This document shows positions 5,926 through 8,351 of a DNA stretch of 8,351 nucleotides, in pieces. Source of the stretch: JACTUC01 sp964477685 (lineage in GTDB: Archaea > Thermoproteota > Methanomethylicia > Methanomethylicales > Methanomethylicaceae); contig CAYZHK010000062.1 of NCBI GenBank assembly GCA_964477685.1, forward strand, positions 1 through 8,351. Direction: 5' to 3'. The position numbers and the translations under genes were made by a program. Under the pieces are notes generated by a model. That model saw only the letters and a program-made list of their open reading frames with translations. It had not been told where the DNA came from and made no database searches. Numbering within the stretch: the stretch's first letter is position 1; each line of letters opens with the position of its first letter.

Positions 5926-5955
5926 AAAATGTTAGTCCCTTATGGATGGAAAAAT

Positions 5956-6381
5956 ATGATTTCACAGTGTTATAGGGAAGCGCTGGTGGTCCGTCTCGAC
6001 GAGGGCGAGGAGGCGGTCTCGTCGCTTGCGGGTGCCCTCCAACAGCACAGCATCCATGCCGGCTTCGTCCCAACCTTCATCGGCGCAATGCGGGACTGCC
6101 GGCTCATACTGCGGAAGGGGCACGAGGAGGTGCTGGAGTCCCACGTCGAGGTGGTCGGCAACGGCAATGTCTCCTTCTACGAGGGGAAACCCCTAGTCCA
6201 CCTCCATGTATCCGCCGGGAACGACAGGGGGGTCTGGGTAGGGCACCTCGTCCGGGGGACTGTGGACATCTTCTGCGAGGCAGTGGTCGTCCCGGTCCAC
6301 GGAACCATGGTCAGGAGTTACGGGAAGGCCCTTGCTGAGAGCGGCGTGACCGTCCCGTACATACTCGACTTCGGGCGATAG
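5956..6381 (+). CDS. PPC/DUF296 domain protein
   Basis: Plants and Prokaryotes Conserved (PPC, DUF296) domain filling the whole protein of about 141 residues, the usual length of stand-alone archaeal and bacterial members. Matches: RLDEGEEAVSSLAGAL at the start (family: RLxxGExlxxSL), IHAGFVPTFIGAMRDC (family GF-x-x-x-GA-x-x-x), GKPLVHLHVS with two His (about 82 and 84), VGHLVRGTV with a third His (about 97), and CEAVVV at the end. Those three histidines are the conserved set proposed to hold a metal in the family. Stand-alone members are trimeric and their molecular role is largely unknown; the plant fusions bind DNA through an added AT-hook that is absent here. Start 5956 fits the TATA box and the GGATGG upstream; an ATG at 5929 would add nine residues. 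The stop is TAG, two bases before the dUTPase ATG, so one operon. Confidence 0.85.
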   Translation: MISQCYREALVVRLDEGEEAVSSLAGALQQHSIHAGFVPTFIGAMRDCRLILRKGHEEVLESHVEVVGNGNVSFYEGKPLVHLHVSAGNDRGVWVGHLVRGTVDIFCEAVVVPVHGTMVRSYGKALAESGVTVPYILDFGR

Positions 6382-6383
6382 CC

Positions 6384-6824
6384 ATGACAACGCTCTCCGA
6401 CCGCGACATACGGGAAGCAATGAAGTCCGGCTCCCTCAAAATAACCCCCTACTCAGGCTTGTCCCTCTCGCCTGCAGGCTATGACCTGAGGGCAGGGAAG
6501 GCTTTCACTATCCCTGCCGGGGAAATGGCGCTTCTCCACACCATGGAAAGAGTCGAACTGCCGGCCGACCTTATCGGCCAGATCTTGATCAGATCATCCT
6601 TCGCAAGGGAGGGCCTGGTGGGGAGCTTTGCGCTCGTGGACCCTGGCTTCCGTGGACAGCTGACTCTCGCCTTCATGAACATGGGCAAGGAAGGCGTTGC
6701 CATCGCCAGGGGGGAGCGGATCGCCCAGCTTATCCTGTCTAGGCTGGAGAATCCGCCGAGGAAGCCATACTCCGGCCATTACCAGGACAGCAGGGGCTCG
6801 GTCAGAAGCAAGAGAGTTTTTTAA
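6384..6824 (+). CDS. dut: dUTPase of the archaeal Dcd/Dut family
   Basis: Hydrolyses dUTP to dUMP and diphosphate, keeping uracil out of DNA and feeding thymidylate synthesis. 146 residues. Motifs of the dCTP deaminase/dUTPase fold: SPAGYDLRAG (29-38), RSSFAREGLVGSFALVDPGF (70-89), FMNMG, GERIAQLIL (110-118) and YSGHYQDS near the end, very close to the small Pyrococcus-type dUTPase as I remember it (PAGYDLR, RSSLAREGVIGSFAWVDPG, RNPYRGNYQ). The Glu that acts as general base in dCTP deaminases (LEF/LEI motif after DPGF) is Ala here (TLAF, about 96), while the Asp of VDPGF (86) stays, so hydrolysis rather than deamination is expected. Automatic pipelines may label it dCTP deaminase. It follows the PPC gene by two bases. 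The stop is TAA within a T-rich tail. Confidence 0.85.
   Translation: MTTLSDRDIREAMKSGSLKITPYSGLSLSPAGYDLRAGKAFTIPAGEMALLHTMERVELPADLIGQILIRSSFAREGLVGSFALVDPGFRGQLTLAFMNMGKEGVAIARGERIAQLILSRLENPPRKPYSGHYQDSRGSVRSKRVF
6817..6822 (+). terminator. Oligo-T terminator candidate at the end of dut
   Basis: Six T in a row, the last belonging to the TAA stop of dut, just before the promoter of the next gene. This fits archaeal intrinsic termination at T tracts. Confidence 0.4.
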
Positions 6825-6833
6825 ACAGCCATG

Positions 6834-6845
6834 TAAATATTAAAA
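6834..6845 (+). promoter_or_regulatory. Putative TATA box of the GfcR-like regulator
   Basis: TAAATATTAAAA, giving an expected transcript start near 6865 and a leader of about 24 nt that carries GGGGG before the TTG start. The regulator thus has its own promoter rather than depending on dut. Confidence 0.5.
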
Positions 6846-6888
6846 TACAACGAAAGCTAAAAATGACAGGGGTACTGGGGGTTCTTCT

Positions 6889-7626
6889 TTGAGCGATGAG
6901 ACTAGATTCGAATGCCTGAAGATCCAGATAAGGGCAGTTGAGTTCCTCCGCCTGGCCAAAGAGGTCTACAGCTACCAGGAGCTGATGCAGCTCACAGGGA
7001 TCCCCATCACAGTCCTCAACCGCTATGTCAAGGGGCACATCCTCCCCAGCGCCGAGAGGGCCGCCTCCATACTGGGCAAGCTCGAGAAGGGCTACGATGT
7101 CCGGCGGCACATAATGGAAAAAGTGCCCTCGGACAAGGGCGGCTTTCTGGACAACACCAAGATTGTAGGCGACACACTGCTTCTGAGGTTCATAGCCAAC
7201 CACGTCGTGCAGCGTCTTGCCGGGCGGCGGGTCAGCAAGGTCCTCACGGTGGCCGTGGACGGAATCCCCCTTGCGGTCCACATAGCCGACTCCTTCGGAG
7301 TCCCCTTCGTATACGCCAAGAAGGACAAGGAGATAGGCGTCTCCAACTTCATCGAAGAGACCTACACGGTCTCCAGGGCAGGAATCCAGGTCTCCCTCTA
7401 CCTGCCCAAGAACGCCATTGACCGGAAGGACAGCATTCTGATAACCGACGACGTTGTTCGGTCCGGCGAGCAGCTCAAGGCGCTCGTTAACATTGCGCGG
7501 AGATGCGGCGCCGAGATAGCAGGGATTTTTGTCCTCATTGCGGTCGGCGACAGGTGGAAGAAGGAGATAGACGAGCGGACCGATTACCCGATCTACTCGA
7601 TTGTCACCCTGCCCGAGAAGGACTGA
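6889..7626 (+). CDS. GfcR-like HTH-phosphoribosyltransferase transcriptional regulator
   Basis: 245 residues. The N-terminal part (about 10-75) holds a helix-turn-helix (YSYQELMQLTGIPITVLNRY, about 27-46), and the rest is a type I phosphoribosyltransferase fold with the PRPP-binding motif ILITDDVVRSGEQ (about 183-195) and the VAVDGIPLA strand-turn (121-129). This architecture is the orotate-phosphoribosyltransferase-homolog family that includes haloarchaeal GfcR, a regulator of sugar-degradation genes. By analogy with PurR and GfcR, the PRTase part probably senses PRPP or a nucleotide instead of catalysing. The start is TTG at 6889; nearby ATGs at 6863 and 6896 are out of frame. A GGGGG tract lies about 8 nt upstream. 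It overlaps the mtnA 3' end tail to tail by 23 bp. Target genes are unknown; the dut unit and mtnA are the nearest candidates. The stop is TGA. Confidence 0.83.
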   Translation: MSDETRFECLKIQIRAVEFLRLAKEVYSYQELMQLTGIPITVLNRYVKGHILPSAERAASILGKLEKGYDVRRHIMEKVPSDKGGFLDNTKIVGDTLLLRFIANHVVQRLAGRRVSKVLTVAVDGIPLAVHIADSFGVPFVYAKKDKEIGVSNFIEETYTVSRAGIQVSLYLPKNAIDRKDSILITDDVVRSGEQLKALVNIARRCGAEIAGIFVLIAVGDRWKKEIDERTDYPIYSIVTLPEKD

Positions 7627-8351
7627 AGTCGTAGGGTGGACGGAAGACGCCGTCCTCGGTTACGATGGCAGAGACCAGCTCCCTGGGCGTCAGGTCAAAG
7701 GCAGGGTTCAGTGCGGCTGCCCCCTTGGGCGCCACCCTGCACCTCCTGAAGCGAAGCACCTCCTCCGCCCCCCGCTCCTCGATGACAATCTCCTCTGCCC
7801 CAATGGTCAGGTCGATGGTCGAGGTCGGGGCTGCTACATAGAAGGGTATCCCGTGATGCCTAGCGAGGACCGCTATTCCATAGGTGCCTATCTTGTTGAC
7901 AACGTCCCCCTCCCTCGTTATCCGGTCTGCGCCCACCACCACCTTGTTCACGAGCCCCCTCCTCATCACATGGCCCACCATGTTGTCTGTGATCAGCCTG
8001 AAGGGGATCCCGGCCTCCTTCAGCTCGAAGGCCGTCAGCCTCGCCCCCTGCAGAAGGGGCCTAGTCTCGGTGGCGTAGACGGATATCTTCTTCCCCTGAC
8101 CGAAGGCACTCTTTATCACCCCAAGGGCCGTCCCGTGCTCGACGCACGCTAAGCCACCGGCGTTGCAGTGGGTGAGTATGCAGTCCCTGTCCTTGATCAA
8201 GGCAGCGCCGTGGCTCCCGATGAGCCGGCAGCGAACGACGTCCTCCTCGGCGATAGCCTTCGCCTCGCTGACAGCAGCCTCCACAAGGGAGTCGACCGAG
8301 GATGCCCCCCTCCAAACCCCCTCCATCCTCTGGAGCGCCCAGAAGAGGTTC
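7604..8351 (-). CDS. mtnA: S-methyl-5-thioribose-1-phosphate isomerase, 5' end beyond the window
   Basis: Interconverts the aldose MTR-1-P and the ketose MTRu-1-P in methylthioadenosine salvage; eIF2B-like fold. The frame stays open through the window edge: upstream of an internal ATG (8326) it reads NLFWALQRM, the MtnA NLFWA block, so that ATG is not the start. Further motifs: THCNAGG with the catalytic Cys (codon 8165-8167), ETRPLLQGARLTAFEL, ITDNM, VGADRITREGDVVNKIGTY with the catalytic Asp, FYVAAPTSTIDL and a closing VFRPPYDF. TRPLLQG and GADRI-x-x-x-GDVxNKIGTY favour MtnA over ribose-1,5-bisphosphate isomerase, its AMP-pathway paralogue in archaea, where these read differently. About 248 codons are visible of roughly 340-370; the N-terminal domain is missing. 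In archaea MtnA can also feed the DHAP-type shunt. The stop TGA lies inside the gfcR-like gene. Confidence 0.92.
   Translation of the reverse strand, partial: NLFWALQRMEGVWRGASSVDSLVEAAVSEAKAIAEEDVVRCRLIGSHGAALIKDRDCILTHCNAGGLACVEHGTALGVIKSAFGQGKKISVYATETRPLLQGARLTAFELKEAGIPFRLITDNMVGHVMRRGLVNKVVVGADRITREGDVVNKIGTYGIAVLARHHGIPFYVAAPTSTIDLTIGAEEIVIEERGAEEVLRFRRCRVAPKGAAALNPAFDLTPRELVSAIVTEDGVFRPPYDFSPSRAG

Noticed and set aside
7604..8351. Ribose-1,5-bisphosphate isomerase of the archaeal AMP pathway
   Set aside because: TRPLLQG, GADRI, GDVVNKIGTY and the NLFWALQRM block match MtnA better than the paralogue.
1..8351. Mobile elements, CRISPR arrays, toxin-antitoxin or defence genes
   Set aside because: No transposase, integrase, regularly spaced repeats or recognisable defence domains in any frame; only one tRNA, with no integrase beside it.

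Overview
The window looks archaeal. It has AT-rich TATA-like boxes about 25 nt upstream of likely transcript starts, GGTGG Shine-Dalgarno motifs, a tRNA-Pro(UGG) with an encoded CCA, an archaeal-type small dUTPase, a GfcR-like HTH-phosphoribosyltransferase regulator and an archaeal-style MtnA. Coding sequence is moderately GC-rich with AT-rich gaps. A TACK-type lineage (Nitrososphaeria-like or Bathyarchaeia-like) is my best guess, but the sequence alone does not settle the phylum.

Layout. Positions 5-1804 (minus) hold an ATPase-permease pair of an ABC-2 type exporter. Positions 1805-2140 hold a divergent promoter, a 52-codon open frame with no good start that runs into the tRNA, the tRNA-Pro gene and the promoter of the next unit. 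Positions 2141-3864 (plus) hold a Kef/NapA-type (CPA2) cation/proton antiporter gene interrupted by one in-frame TAG, then a one-base-overlapping gene for a four-helix membrane protein. Positions 3884-5758 (minus) hold a methylmalonate-semialdehyde dehydrogenase gene followed without a gap by a small helical protein resembling a ferritin-like fold with lost metal ligands. Positions 5759-5955 are a divergent promoter region. Positions 5956-6824 (plus) hold a PPC/DUF296 protein and a dUTPase, two bases apart. A GfcR-like regulator (6889-7626, plus) follows from its own promoter. It ends overlapping, tail to tail, the 3' end of mtnA (7604 to beyond 8351, minus), which is cut by the window edge.

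By function there is export (ABC-2), ion homeostasis (antiporter plus partner), acyl-semialdehyde oxidation to acyl-CoA (MmsA), nucleotide pool hygiene (dUTPase), a probable PRPP- or nucleotide-responsive regulator, and methylthioadenosine salvage (MtnA). The gene content is mostly housekeeping; I found no mobile element, CRISPR array or defence island. The most interesting points concern amber codons. One TAG interrupts the antiporter exactly where the family continues. Another TAG is the only thing separating MmsA from the downstream helical protein in the same reading frame. Because TAG also ends four of the ten genes here, plain nonsense mutation or sequence error is the simplest reading of the first, but suppression or pyrrolysine use is testable.
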